DNA of 64,000 nt from Paractinoplanes bogorensis (GCF_018829635.1 NZ_JAHKKG010000018.1:62001-126000); one strand, 5' to 3'; positions 16,678 through 26,091 are shown, numbered from the stretch's first letter. A program made the numbers and translations. Notes: generated by a model from the sequence alone, not told the origin.

Positions 16678-17591
16678 CCGCGCGGGTGGCGGTGGTCGGT
16701 GCCGCCGGCTGGGCCGGCAGTCGCCAGCTCAACGCCTTCGCCGAGGTGGGCGCCGAGATCGTGGCGGTCGTCGACCCCGCCATCTCGTCCACCACGATCG
16801 ACGAGCTCGACCCGGCCGGCGTCGACCTGGTGGTCGTCGCGCTGCCGACCCGGGCCCAGCCCGCAGTCTGCGCCGGCCTGCTGGGCCGCGGCTTCCGGGT
16901 GCTGTGCGAGAAGCCGGTGGCGGCCGACCCGGTGCAGGCGCGGGAGCTCGCGTCGGTGCCGGGCGCGGCCGACCGGCTGATGATCGGCTACATGCTCCGC
17001 GAGCACCCGGCGTTCGAGATCCTGCGCGACTGGGTCTCCACGGTGGATGTCGAGGCGGCGTCGATCCGTACGGTCGCCCGCAAGACCGAGGTCGGCTCCT
17101 GGCGGGCCGATCCGCGCGAGGGCGGCGTCGTGGTGGTGAACGCGGTGCACGCGCTCGAGATCGTCGGCGCGCTGATTCCCGGTGAGCCCTCGGTGCTGGA
17201 CGTGCGATCCAGTTCCGGCCTGTACGGGTCGTCGGTGCCGGAGATGGTGCACGCCGCCTACCGCATCGGCGACGGTCCGCTGGTCCGTCTCGAGGCGTAC
17301 TGGTCGCCGTGGGACAACGCCGAGGGCCTCAACGACGGCGACTGGGACCTGTCGGTCGACCTGATCGCACGGCAGGGCCGGCGGTACTGGCACAACTGGA
17401 CCATCGAGGCGTGGGACCGCGACGGCGACCGCGAGGTGCGCACGCTGCCGGAGGAGGACCTGTTCGTCCGGCAGGCCCGCACCGCGCTGAAGTTCGCCGC
17501 GGGCGGGCGTCCCTCGGTGGACGTCGAAGCGGCACTGCGGCCGACCGAGTTGGCGGCCGCGATCAACGGGGAACTGGAGACGTCGGCATGA
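16626..17591 (+). CDS. Gfo/Idh/MocA-family NAD(P)-dependent oxidoreductase (first of three)
   Basis: This protein has 321 residues from the ATG at 16626, or 305 from the ATG at 16674. The Rossmann motif VVGAAGWAG follows MTARVA closely from the third ATG, which is therefore probably the ancestral start; the extra 16 residues repeat MTDLRGEG-like octads. The family EKP motif appears as LCEKPVAADP. The middle part carries GGVVVVNAVHALEI, containing the catalytic-site His. Such enzymes oxidise or reduce sugar and cyclitol hydroxyls. The chain is shorter than the usual 330-390 residues. It overlaps the second dehydrogenase by 4 bp, so the two may form a pair. Confidence 0.85.
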   Translation: MTDLRGEGMSDLRGEGMTARVAVVGAAGWAGSRQLNAFAEVGAEIVAVVDPAISSTTIDELDPAGVDLVVVALPTRAQPAVCAGLLGRGFRVLCEKPVAADPVQARELASVPGAADRLMIGYMLREHPAFEILRDWVSTVDVEAASIRTVARKTEVGSWRADPREGGVVVVNAVHALEIVGALIPGEPSVLDVRSSSGLYGSSVPEMVHAAYRIGDGPLVRLEAYWSPWDNAEGLNDGDWDLSVDLIARQGRRYWHNWTIEAWDRDGDREVRTLPEEDLFVRQARTALKFAAGGRPSVDVEAALRPTELAAAINGELETSA

Positions 17592-18538
17592 ACAAGGCCA
17601 GGACGATCGTGTTCGGCGCGGCCCACTGGCACGTCCCGCTCTACGTCGAGGCGATGACCGAGGTGCACGACGTCGTCGGTGTCAGCGAACCCGAGGCGGA
17701 CGTCACCGGACTGTTCCCGGGTGTGCCCCAGCTCAGCGACGACGAACTGCTGAAACTTCCGGACATCGAGCTCGCGTACGTCTTCGGGCCGCACGACCGG
17801 ATGGCCGGGCGCTGCCTCGAGTTGATCGAGCGCGGCATCCCGTTCGTGGTCGAGAAGCCACTGGGCACCTCTTTGGACGAGCTGGAACGCGTACGGGAAG
17901 CCGCCCGCGCAGCGGGTGTGCCGGTCACCGTGCCGCTGGTCCAGCGCGATGCCGCCGTCGACCGGTGGCTGCGCAAGGCCGGCGCGCCGGTCTATCAGCG
18001 GACCAGCTTCATCGCCGGACCGCCGGAGCGCTACCTCCGCAACGGCAGCCCGTGGATGCTCGACCAGGCCCGGGCCGGCGGTGGCTGTCTGGCCAACCTC
18101 GGGCCGCACTTCGTCGACCTGTTCCTGACCGCGGCCGGCGAGCGGACCGCCGAGGTGCGCTCCTCGCTGCTGTCGACGCTGCACGAGGGCAAGGTCGAGG
18201 ACCACGCCACGCTGCTGCTGACCACGCCGGGCGGTCACGAGGCGGTGATCGAGGTCGGTTACGCCTTCCCGGACGCGCCGGCCAAGCGGTACTGCTCGTT
18301 CACCTCGGTCGGGCGGGACGGCTTCGCGGCGGTCAACTCCGACGGCTCGGCCACCTTTACCAGCACCGCCGGGGAGACCGAGCAGGCGATGCTCGACGTG
18401 GACAGCGACACCATGTACGGCCCGTTCGTCCGGCGGGTGGCGGAGACGCTCGGCGATCGGTTCGCGTCGATGGCCACGCTCGACGACCTCTACGATGCCA
18501 TGACCATCATCTGGCGGGCGTACGGAGAGCAGCCATGA
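17588..18538 (+). CDS. Gfo/Idh/MocA-family oxidoreductase (second of three)
   Basis: This 316-residue protein begins MNKARTIVFGAAHWHVPLY. The glycine motif is thus altered (GAAHWH in place of GxGxxG), which may affect cofactor preference. The EKP motif is intact (FVVEKPLGTS). A central GGGCLANLGPHFVDLF segment places the expected His in the active site, and the C-terminal half is the usual sheet domain. The start is an ATG overlapping the previous stop. The operon carries three related dehydrogenases. That arrangement is common in inositol and aminosugar pathways, where oxidation at one carbon is followed by isomerisation and re-reduction. Confidence 0.82.
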   Translation: MNKARTIVFGAAHWHVPLYVEAMTEVHDVVGVSEPEADVTGLFPGVPQLSDDELLKLPDIELAYVFGPHDRMAGRCLELIERGIPFVVEKPLGTSLDELERVREAARAAGVPVTVPLVQRDAAVDRWLRKAGAPVYQRTSFIAGPPERYLRNGSPWMLDQARAGGGCLANLGPHFVDLFLTAAGERTAEVRSSLLSTLHEGKVEDHATLLLTTPGGHEAVIEVGYAFPDAPAKRYCSFTSVGRDGFAAVNSDGSATFTSTAGETEQAMLDVDSDTMYGPFVRRVAETLGDRFASMATLDDLYDAMTIIWRAYGEQP

Positions 18539-19518
18539 CGCAACCCAGCATCGACGAGGTCGCGCGGGTGGCCGGGGTCCACAAGTCGACCGTCTCCCGC
18601 GCGCTGTCCCGGCCCGAGGTGGTGCGCGAGGAGACCCGCGAGCACATCCTGCGGGTGGCCGAGTCGCTCGGCTACGAGATCAACCCGCTCGCGGCGGCGT
18701 TGCGGCGCAAGAGCTCCAACCTCGTGCCGCTGATCGTCCCGGACATCACCAACCCGTTCTTCGGCGAGCTGGCCAGCACCATGACGGCCGCCGCCGAGGA
18801 GCACGGCTACCGGCTGGTGCTGTGCGTGACCGATGGCGCCGACGAGCGTACGGGCGCATATCTGGAGTCGATGCAGAATCTGTACGCGCCGTTCGGCATC
18901 ATCGCGCCGTCGACCCGGATAGACCCCGAGGCGCTGCACCGGTTCCCGCTCGGCAAGCGGGTCGTGGTGGTGGACAAGTTCGCCGACGGCAGCGGGGTCC
19001 CGACCGTCACCATGGACAACGCGCGGGGCATCGAGCTGGCGTTCGAGCACCTGCGCGGGCTCGGGCACCGGTCGATCGCGTACGTGTCCGGCATCAGCGG
19101 CACGTACACCGCGGCCGAGCGCCGCGCCGCCTACCTCGCGCTGGCCGAACAGCCTCTCCTGCTCGGGGAGGGCACCCAGCCCGGCACCGGCAAGCGGGCC
19201 GCCGAGGAGTTCCTGGCGCTGGCCGAACGGCCCACCGCCATCGTGGCCGGCAACGACATGGTGGCGTTCGGCGTGATCGCGGAACTCGGGAGCCGTGGTG
19301 TCGGCGTACCGGGAGATGTCTCGGTCGTGGGGTTTGACGGTCTTGCCCTCGGAGAGCGCTACAACCCCGGGCTCACGACGGTGCAGCAGCCGATCAACGA
19401 GATGGGCCGGGTCGCGATCGCTCTGGCCCGCAACCTCGTGGACAACGGCGAGGTGGGACACGTCGTGCTGGAACCATCGATGACCGTACGCGGATCGACC
19501 GCGCGGGTGCCCGGATGA
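18535..19518 (+). CDS. LacI-family transcriptional repressor
   Basis: This 327-residue regulator has an N-terminal HTH (SIDEVARVAGVHKSTVSRAL), a hinge helix region around NPLAAALRRKSSN, and a periplasmic-binding-protein-like ligand domain beginning LVPLIVPDITNPFFGELA. The ligand-domain landmarks VAGNDMVAFGVIAEL and VSVVGFDGLALGE are present. It is encoded inside the operon with 4-bp overlaps on both sides. It probably binds the two GCAAnCGnTTGC-type sites at 13,485-13,509 and releases them when the imported sugar or an intermediate is present. Confidence 0.9.
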   Translation: MTQPSIDEVARVAGVHKSTVSRALSRPEVVREETREHILRVAESLGYEINPLAAALRRKSSNLVPLIVPDITNPFFGELASTMTAAAEEHGYRLVLCVTDGADERTGAYLESMQNLYAPFGIIAPSTRIDPEALHRFPLGKRVVVVDKFADGSGVPTVTMDNARGIELAFEHLRGLGHRSIAYVSGISGTYTAAERRAAYLALAEQPLLLGEGTQPGTGKRAAEEFLALAERPTAIVAGNDMVAFGVIAELGSRGVGVPGDVSVVGFDGLALGERYNPGLTTVQQPINEMGRVAIALARNLVDNGEVGHVVLEPSMTVRGSTARVPG

Positions 19519-20051
19519 GCCCCGTGCTGTCCGGCGTGAAGTACGTCGACCACTGTGCGTTCACCGTCCCCGACCTCGACGAGGCGACCGCGTTCTTCCG
19601 GGACGTGTTCGGGGCCGAGGAGCTCTACCGGTCGCGTCGCGGGCCGGACGCCGAGTTCATGCCGTTGCACTTCGACGTGCCCGCCGACGCCTCGCTCGAG
19701 CTGGCCATGATGCGGATGCCGCCGAACCTCAACATCGAGCTGTTCCAGTGGTCCGGCACCGGCCGGCGCACGGAGTTCCCCCGGCACTGCGACGCCGGCG
19801 GGCACCACCTGTGCTTCGTTGTGGACGATGTCGACGACGCGATCACCCGGCTGCGTGACGTTCCCGGCGTACGGGTCCTGGGCCACCGCAAGGAAGTCGG
19901 CCCGGACAGCCCACGACTCGCCGGCACCCGCTGGACCTATCTGACCGCGCCCTGGGGACTGCTGATCGAGATCGTCGACCGGTCCCGCGTGGTCACACCC
20001 CCGGACCTCGTCGGTCCGCCCCCGCCCGAATCGAAAGGCACCACCACATGA
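19515..20051 (+). CDS. VOC-superfamily (glyoxalase/dioxygenase-fold) protein
   Basis: This 178-residue protein shows paired beta-alpha-beta-beta-beta modules. The first contains VDHCAFTVPDLDEATAFF and the second HHLCFVVDDVDDAITRL. Possible metal ligands are His in VDHC, His in GGHHLCF and Glu in LLIEIVD. It could be a lyase, epimerase or isomerase acting on a sugar-acid intermediate. The VOC fold covers many reactions, so the exact one is open. It sits between lacI and the isomerase with 4-bp overlaps. Confidence 0.82.
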   Translation: MSPVLSGVKYVDHCAFTVPDLDEATAFFRDVFGAEELYRSRRGPDAEFMPLHFDVPADASLELAMMRMPPNLNIELFQWSGTGRRTEFPRHCDAGGHHLCFVVDDVDDAITRLRDVPGVRVLGHRKEVGPDSPRLAGTRWTYLTAPWGLLIEIVDRSRVVTPPDLVGPPPPESKGTTT

Positions 20052-20932
20052 GAATCGCCGGCCACACTCTGGGGACGCCGGACCAGACGGTTCCCGAGGC
20101 CCTGCGGCTGTTCCGGGGCGCCGGTCTGGACGCGGCCGAGGTCATCCTGCAGGACGGATACCGGTCCGGCATCGCGCCCGGCGACCCGCGGGCCGTCGCC
20201 GATGCGGCCGCCGCGGCCACGGGTGAGGGCGTCGACATCGTCGCGCTCACGCCGTACACCATGGACATCAACGACCCCGGCGAGACCGTCCGTTCGCGGG
20301 CCGTCGACGAGCTCAAGCACGCGGTCGACGTGGCCGGTGAGCTCGGCGCCGGGCGCATCCGGGTCTACGCCGGACGCTGGCAGCCCGGCCGCCCGGACGA
20401 GGCCGCGCACTGGGCCGCGCTGACCCGCTCGCTGCAGGAGCTCGGCGCGTACGCCGACGGCACCGGCGTGCATCTGTGCGTGGAGAACCACTTCGGCACG
20501 ATGACGCAGAGCGCGGTGGCGACGGCCAAACTCGTCCGCGAGGTCGGCTCGCCGCACGTCCGCGTCCTCTACGACCAGGCGAACCTGACCTTCACCCACG
20601 ACGAGGGCTACGAGCCGGCACTGGCCGTGCAGGGCGACCTGATCTCGCACGTACACGTGAAGGACCTGGTCTTCACCGACGCAAACCAGCCGTTCCACGC
20701 GGCCGGCACCGCGCGCGTCGAGGCCGAGGAACGCGCCGTACGTTCGCGGGTGGTCGGCGACGGAATCCTTCCGTGGCAGGCGATCCTGGGCTGCCTCCAG
20801 GAGCTCGGCTACGACGGCATCCTGTCGCTCGAGTACGAGTACCGCTGGCACCCGCAGGACCTGCCCGATCCGGCCGAGGGCTTCCGTCGCGGGGCCGAAG
20901 CGGTGCGGGCGATCCTCGGGCGGCTCGCGTGA
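20048..20932 (+). CDS. Sugar phosphate isomerase/epimerase (AP endonuclease 2-like TIM barrel)
   Basis: This 294-residue xylose-isomerase-like TIM barrel has metal-binding landmarks in order: Glu in CVENHFGTM, Asp in VLYDQANLTF, His in ISHVHVKDLVF, and Glu in ILSLEYEYRW. The family includes 2-keto-myo-inositol isomerase/dehydratase and hydroxypyruvate isomerase, which fits the dehydrogenase-rich operon. The ATG at 20048 overlaps the VOC stop, and the gene overlaps the third dehydrogenase. Confidence 0.85.
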   Translation: MRIAGHTLGTPDQTVPEALRLFRGAGLDAAEVILQDGYRSGIAPGDPRAVADAAAAATGEGVDIVALTPYTMDINDPGETVRSRAVDELKHAVDVAGELGAGRIRVYAGRWQPGRPDEAAHWAALTRSLQELGAYADGTGVHLCVENHFGTMTQSAVATAKLVREVGSPHVRVLYDQANLTFTHDEGYEPALAVQGDLISHVHVKDLVFTDANQPFHAAGTARVEAEERAVRSRVVGDGILPWQAILGCLQELGYDGILSLEYEYRWHPQDLPDPAEGFRRGAEAVRAILGRLA

Positions 20933-21909
20933 GCCGGCTGCGCGTCGGAGTGGTCGGCGCCGGCAACATCGCCACCATCGCGCAGCTGCCCACGCTCGTG
21001 CAACGCCCGGACGTCGAGCTGGCCGCGCTGGTGTCCCGCCGCGACGATCCCGGCCCGCTCCAGCGCCGATGGGGATTCAACCGCGTTTTCCGTACGGTGC
21101 CGGAAGCGCTCGACGCCGGTGGACTCGACGCCCTGTTCGTGCTCACCCCCCGCGGCGAACACGCGTCGGCCGTCGAGGCGGGGCTGCGCGCCGGGATCGA
21201 CGTGTTCTGCGAGAAGCCGCTCGCCTCGACCGTCGACGATGCCCGCAAGCTCGCCGATCTGGCCGACGAGACCGGGCGGATCCTGATGGTCGGGTTCAAC
21301 CGGCGGTTCGCGCCGAGCTACGAGGCCGGGCGGCTGGCGTTCGGTGCGTCCGGCGTCGACCTGTGCGTGGCGCAGAAGAACCGGGCCGGCTCGGAATACC
21401 GCGCCACCTTCGAGAACGCCATCCACATGATCGACCTGCTGCGCTGGTACTGCGGCGGCGAGCCGGTGCGAGTGGCCGCCACGGCCTACGGGGACGACCC
21501 GTGGCAGGAGGACGGACTCTCCGCGCACATCACCTTCTCGACCGGGAGCACCGGGATTCTGGTCGCCGCCCGTAACGCCGGCGCGTGGTCGGAACGCTTG
21601 GAGGCGTACGGGAAAATGACGACCGCCCGCATCGAGGCGCCGGACTCGGTGGCCATCACCGCCGGGGGCGTCACCACTGTGCGCACCATGAGCGCCGAGG
21701 CGTACGGCTGGTCCACTGCTACTCAGACGCTCGGGTTCGCGCAGGCGGTCGGGCACTTCCTCGACCGCGTCGCCGACCGGGAACAGCCGCTGACCTCGGG
21801 GCGCGAGGCCCTTCGTACGCAGGAACTTCTTGATTTGATCTTGGAGACGGCCGGACTGCCCACGCAGGAGCAGCCGGGCCGGGAATGGACCAGCCATGCC
21901 CAACGATGA
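20929..21909 (+). CDS. Gfo/Idh/MocA-family oxidoreductase (third of three)
   Basis: This 326-residue protein has a canonical Rossmann motif (VGVVGAGNIATIAQ) and EKP motif (VFCEKPLAST). MVGFNRRFAPSY and ENAIHMIDLLRWY supply the usual substrate-side residues, including the His. It resembles inositol 2-dehydrogenase-type proteins more than the other two do, since it keeps an intact GxGxxA motif. The GTG at 20929 overlaps the isomerase stop. Its end overlaps the SDR start by 14 bp. Confidence 0.86.
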   Translation: MSRLRVGVVGAGNIATIAQLPTLVQRPDVELAALVSRRDDPGPLQRRWGFNRVFRTVPEALDAGGLDALFVLTPRGEHASAVEAGLRAGIDVFCEKPLASTVDDARKLADLADETGRILMVGFNRRFAPSYEAGRLAFGASGVDLCVAQKNRAGSEYRATFENAIHMIDLLRWYCGGEPVRVAATAYGDDPWQEDGLSAHITFSTGSTGILVAARNAGAWSERLEAYGKMTTARIEAPDSVAITAGGVTTVRTMSAEAYGWSTATQTLGFAQAVGHFLDRVADREQPLTSGREALRTQELLDLILETAGLPTQEQPGREWTSHAQR

Positions 21910-22624
21910 ACCCATGATCGTCCTGGTCACCGGCGCCGCCGGCGGCATCGGGCAGGAGGTCGTCGCCGCCTACCGCCAGGCCGGCCACACCGTGGTCGGC
22001 GCCGACCTGGCCGGTTCGGACCTCGAGCTGGACGTCACCGACGAAGAGCGGTGCCGCGAGGTGGTGGCCGAGACCGTACGCCGCCACGGGCGCATCGACG
22101 TGCTGGTGCATGCGGCCGGGGTGCTCGGTAAGACTCCGGACCCGTTCGCCACGAGCACGGCCGAGTTCGAGCAGATCATGCGGATCAACGCGACCGGCAC
22201 GTTCACGATGGTGCGCGAGGTGGCCACCGTCATGCGCGACCTCGGCACCCGCGGCTCGATCCTGCTGTTCTCGTCGGTTGCGGCCAAGGAGGCCCGCGCC
22301 GACTACCTGCCGTACAACGCCAGCAAGCTCGCCGTCCTGCACATCATGTTCTCGATGGCCGGTCTGCTCGGTCCGCACGGCATCTCGGTCAATGCGGTCT
22401 CGCCGGGCCCGGTCAACACCGCCATGTGGTCACAGAAGGCGGCCGACTCGGGCGCCGCCGACGACGCGCGCCGTGCCCGCGCCCTGCAGCTGCCCATGCG
22501 GCGGTTCGCCGAGCCGGACGAGGTCACCCGGGCCGTTCTCTTCCTCACCGATCCGGCCAACCGCTACATCACCGGCGTCTCGCTGGACGTGGCCGGCGGC
22601 GCGCACCTGGGCATCGGAACCTGA
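21896..22624 (+). CDS. Short-chain dehydrogenase/reductase, last gene of the sugar operon
   Basis: This 242-residue classical SDR has the cofactor site VTGAAGGIGQEV, then AAGVLG (in place of NNAG), a catalytic Ser in FSSVAA, and YNASK as the YxxxK pair. SPGPVNTAMW and the C-terminal RYITGVSLDVAGG are typical of glucose/gluconate-type dehydrogenases. Start choices are the ATG at 21896 or the one at 21914; the first keeps the overlap with the preceding gene. The operon ends here. Five bases separate it from the convergent GGDEF-EAL gene, with no clear terminator between them. Confidence 0.86.
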   Translation: MPNDEPMIVLVTGAAGGIGQEVVAAYRQAGHTVVGADLAGSDLELDVTDEERCREVVAETVRRHGRIDVLVHAAGVLGKTPDPFATSTAEFEQIMRINATGTFTMVREVATVMRDLGTRGSILLFSSVAAKEARADYLPYNASKLAVLHIMFSMAGLLGPHGISVNAVSPGPVNTAMWSQKAADSGAADDARRARALQLPMRRFAEPDEVTRAVLFLTDPANRYITGVSLDVAGGAHLGIGT

Positions 22625-22629
22625 CCTGT

Positions 22630-24912
22630 TCAGGCGCTCAGGGCCTGGGCCGGCTTGGCCATCAGGGCGCCGCACTCGTCGGCTGACATCGGCCGCGCGA
22701 GCAGATAACCCTGGCCGTAGTGAAAGTTCATCTCCCGCAGCCGGTCCAGTTGATCTTCGGCCTCGATGCCCTCGGCGACGGCCTTGAGTCCCAGGTTGCC
22801 GGCGAGCTGGGAGACGGCGGCGGCGATCGCGTGGCGGCCGCGGTCGGTGCCGTCGACGAAGGACTTGTCGAGTTTGATGATGTCGACCGGGAACGCGCGC
22901 AGCAGGCTCAGCGACGACTGCCCGGTGCCGAAGTCGTCCAGCGCCAGCCGGATGCCCATCCGGTGCAGACGGACCAGGGCCTCCTGAACGTGCGGGCCGT
23001 CGACCACGGCGGACTCGGTGATCTCGAGGATCAAGTTCTCCGGGCCGAGACCGGTCTGTTCGAGGGTGTCCGCGACGAGGTCGGCGAAGCCCGCCTCGCG
23101 GAGCTGCCGCACGGCGACGTTGACGTTGATGGCTTGGATCGCCGTGCCCGGATGCTCACGGCGCCAGCGCGCGAGGGTCGTGCAGGCCTCGCGCAGGACC
23201 CAGGCGCCGATCGGGACGATCAGGCCGGAACGTTCCGCGATCGGGATGAAACAGGCCGGGGAGACGAGACCCCGGTCCGGGTGCTGCCACCGGGCCAGGG
23301 CCTCGGCGCCGTGGATCCGCCCGGTGTGCAGGTCGAAGATGGGCTGGTGGACCAGCCTGAGCTGGCCGTGGTCGATGGCGTGACGCAGTTCGCCGGCGAT
23401 GCGGGCGTGTTCGGTCATGTCCTGGCGCATCCGGGGCTCGTACCGGACCCAGGTGGCCTTGCCGGAATCCTTGGCGGCGTACATGGCGATGTCGCCGTTG
23501 CGCAGCACCTCGTCGGCGGAGTCGCCGGGGCCGGCCGACGCGATGCCGACGCTGCCGTGCAGCATCAGCTGCAGCTCGCCGGACTGGACCGGCTCGCCGA
23601 GGGCGGCCTGGGCGCGGATCGCGGCCTGCTCGGTGACCGCCGGATCGGTCGAGGGCAGCAGGACGGCGAACTCGTCCCCGCCCAGCCGGGCGACGAGTTC
23701 GGCCGGGTCACTCGTCTGCCGGAGACGCTGGGCGACCTGGCACAGCAGCTGATCGGCGGCGGCCGGGCCGAGCGTGTCGTTGATCTTCTTGAAGTCGTCG
23801 ATGTCGATGATCAGGGCGGTGGCCGGGCTGGCCGCGTCCAGGCGTTCGGTCAGGGCGACGGCGAACGCGGTACGGCTGGGTAGTCCGGTGAGCGCGTCGC
23901 TGAGGGCCAGCTCCTGCAGGTCGGCCTGCTGGCGGCGGATCGTGGACAGGGCCGCCGCGTGTTCCCGTACGGTAAGAAGCTGTCGCACCACCAGGATGGT
24001 CGCGATCAGCACGGCACCGATGATCACCGCGCGGCCGCGGGCCTCCATCTCGCGGGCCGACACCAGGATCACCAGGGTGGCGACCACCGACACGGCGACA
24101 TGCTGCAGCGGGTCGGCCAGGGACGCCCGCCCCCGGCGCCCGCGGCGGACCGCACCCGAGTCGGCCAGCGACTGCCGGTACGCCGCGGCGCACATCGTCA
24201 GCCCCACCAGCGGGTAGCCGAGCACCGACAACAGCAGCATGCCCAGAGCCGTGCCCTGAAGGAAGACAAGCACCGCGGCCAGGCCGATGACCGGGGTCAG
24301 CGCGAGGATCGCCAACGCCCCGGTGTCGACCGGGCCCTCGGGGTTGACCGCGGCCCGTCCGAATACCACGAGGGCCAGCAGGCAGCCGACACCCACGACG
24401 GCGGCCGCCACTCGCGTCCCCACCGACACTCCGGCGCCCTGCCCGTTCAGCAGGATGTAGCTGAAGAACACGCTGCCGCAGACGGCCACCGCGGCGCCGT
24501 CCAGCACGAGGCGCATCCAGTCGACCCGGCTGCGCGGGTGCAGCGGCAGGTGCCGGAAGGCCAGCATCGCCACATTGAGGCTGAGCAGCGTCGGCACCGC
24601 CTCGTACAGCGGCATGCTGACGCCGTCGTCGGCCGCGCTGACGGTCGCGGCGACGGTGCTGAGGAACAGGACCGCGGCCGAGCCGGACCACAGCCGCCAG
24701 AAGCCCCGTTTGGGCCCGGCCGGGGCGTTCCGGCCGGCGGCGCGGTAACACGAGAGGGCGGCGGCGAGCAGGACGACCGAGCCGCCGAGGTTGCCGAGGG
24801 CCAGGTCATCGGGATCCCGTACGAAGAGCCAGGTCGCCGCCCCGGCCAGGGCGAGGACGGCGATGAGCACGGGAGCGAGCCCCGGGGCCCGCGCTTGATC
24901 GAGTCGACTCAT
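22630..24912 (-). CDS. Membrane-bound GGDEF-EAL protein (c-di-GMP synthesis and breakdown)
   Basis: This 760-residue protein has an N-terminal membrane part of roughly eight or more segments over residues 10-320 (for example LAPVLIAVLALAGAATWLFV). A short linker helix, a GGDEF domain (about 345-500) and an EAL domain (about 520-755) follow. The GGDEF motif is intact (ARLGGDEFAV). The upstream inhibitory RxxD site is not conserved (DPAE instead). The EAL side keeps EALARW, ITES and DDFGTG, so phosphodiesterase activity is expected. It probably tunes c-di-GMP in response to a membrane or extracellular cue; in actinobacteria this controls development. I chose the ATG at 24912; two GTGs lie just upstream. 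Confidence 0.92.
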   Translation of the reverse strand: MSRLDQARAPGLAPVLIAVLALAGAATWLFVRDPDDLALGNLGGSVVLLAAALSCYRAAGRNAPAGPKRGFWRLWSGSAAVLFLSTVAATVSAADDGVSMPLYEAVPTLLSLNVAMLAFRHLPLHPRSRVDWMRLVLDGAAVAVCGSVFFSYILLNGQGAGVSVGTRVAAAVVGVGCLLALVVFGRAAVNPEGPVDTGALAILALTPVIGLAAVLVFLQGTALGMLLLSVLGYPLVGLTMCAAAYRQSLADSGAVRRGRRGRASLADPLQHVAVSVVATLVILVSAREMEARGRAVIIGAVLIATILVVRQLLTVREHAAALSTIRRQQADLQELALSDALTGLPSRTAFAVALTERLDAASPATALIIDIDDFKKINDTLGPAAADQLLCQVAQRLRQTSDPAELVARLGGDEFAVLLPSTDPAVTEQAAIRAQAALGEPVQSGELQLMLHGSVGIASAGPGDSADEVLRNGDIAMYAAKDSGKATWVRYEPRMRQDMTEHARIAGELRHAIDHGQLRLVHQPIFDLHTGRIHGAEALARWQHPDRGLVSPACFIPIAERSGLIVPIGAWVLREACTTLARWRREHPGTAIQAINVNVAVRQLREAGFADLVADTLEQTGLGPENLILEITESAVVDGPHVQEALVRLHRMGIRLALDDFGTGQSSLSLLRAFPVDIIKLDKSFVDGTDRGRHAIAAAVSQLAGNLGLKAVAEGIEAEDQLDRLREMNFHYGQGYLLARPMSADECGALMAKPAQALSA

Positions 24913-25104
24913 CACCACTCATCCGCTGCGCCCAGAGGGAACACTCCGTTCCACCCATCGGCCGGCCCGCAACGGACCTGAGCCTCCCTGGCCCCACGGC
25001 GTAATGGGCATGGCTGGGGCGCGACACTAGTACGCCGACGCGGGACCCGGCTGCTGGTTCGCCGAATCTCCGCGTCGGAACGGGGCGGACGGTGCAATGG
25101 TGGG

Positions 25105-26073
25105 ATGGACTTCGCGGAGCTCAGGCCGCAGACCCGGGTCACCGGGCTGGCCCCGGCCGCGGTGGTCACCATCGTGGCGGTGACCATGCACGGCCGGGAT
25201 GCCGCTTCGATCGTCTACCGGCACGGCAACGGCAAACTGGGCGAGGACCTGCTGCTCCGGTCTCACCTCGAGCGCCTGGCGCCGGTCACCGCGGAACCCC
25301 CGGATCCGCTGTCGACCGGCTATTCGCCGATGGCGATCGGGAACGACGACGGGTGGGCGGCGTATGTCGGGCGGGCCTGGGTCGCGGTCGCCGATGTTCG
25401 CGGGAAGCATGTCGCACCGCCGCTGCCGGCCGCTATGCGGAGCCCGCGGAGCGGCCCGTCCCTGGGCGGCTCCAGTCAAGGCCACGCCTACTGGCGTCCC
25501 CTTCTCCACCTGCTGGTCATGGGTCTGGGCTGGCGGTCGGTCCGGGTCGGGCTGCGGCGCTGGCTGGACGCGGGGTCGCCGACCGACAGTCCGGTCCTCG
25601 CCGTCGTCGACCGCTGGTGGGGCCCGTACCTTCCCTCGTTCATCGGCTCCAGCACGGCGGCCAGCACGGATGACTATCTGCGCGGGTTCTTCGACGAGCA
25701 CGCCGCGCCGGTCCGCTCCGAGGCCGTGCCGCAACGATGCCTGGAGGATCCGGACTGGGATCATCTGTGGTCGGGCGGCACCGATCCCATGCATCTCGCC
25801 TTTCATTTTCACTGTGACCTGCAGTTGGCTGGGGAGCCGACCGGCTTGACGATCGGTGCCGATGAGACGCGTCGGGCATGCCTGCTGACCGATGCGTACG
25901 CGGGCTGGTACTCGACCTTGTACGCATCCGGGCTCACGCAGAACTCAGTGGGCGCGTCGTGGCGCGTTGATGTGGTCGTCAAGCCGCTCGGCTGGCTCGG
26001 TACCTATCGCATCTCGCGGGACACCGGTGCATGGTTCTCCGGCCGGCATCGCTGGCATGCTCTGGGATGGTAG
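25105..26073 (+). CDS. Hypothetical protein with an N-terminal domain reminiscent of helicase-associated modules
   Basis: This 322-residue protein starts MDFAELRPQTRVTGL. The first 60 residues (VVTIVAVTMHGRDAASIVYR and then LGEDLLLRSHLERL) recall a short module I associate from memory with the N-termini of large actinobacterial helicase-like proteins. Here it is followed by an unrelated 260-residue region with many Trp residues (WWGPYLPSF, HLWSGGTDPMHLAFHFHCDL). No catalytic motif, signal peptide or membrane segment stands out. It is a lone gene between the GGDEF-EAL gene and the convergent peptidase gene. Confidence 0.6.
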   Translation: MDFAELRPQTRVTGLAPAAVVTIVAVTMHGRDAASIVYRHGNGKLGEDLLLRSHLERLAPVTAEPPDPLSTGYSPMAIGNDDGWAAYVGRAWVAVADVRGKHVAPPLPAAMRSPRSGPSLGGSSQGHAYWRPLLHLLVMGLGWRSVRVGLRRWLDAGSPTDSPVLAVVDRWWGPYLPSFIGSSTAASTDDYLRGFFDEHAAPVRSEAVPQRCLEDPDWDHLWSGGTDPMHLAFHFHCDLQLAGEPTGLTIGADETRRACLLTDAYAGWYSTLYASGLTQNSVGASWRVDVVVKPLGWLGTYRISRDTGAWFSGRHRWHALGW

Positions 26074-26091
26074 GTACCGTGCCGGCTCCGG

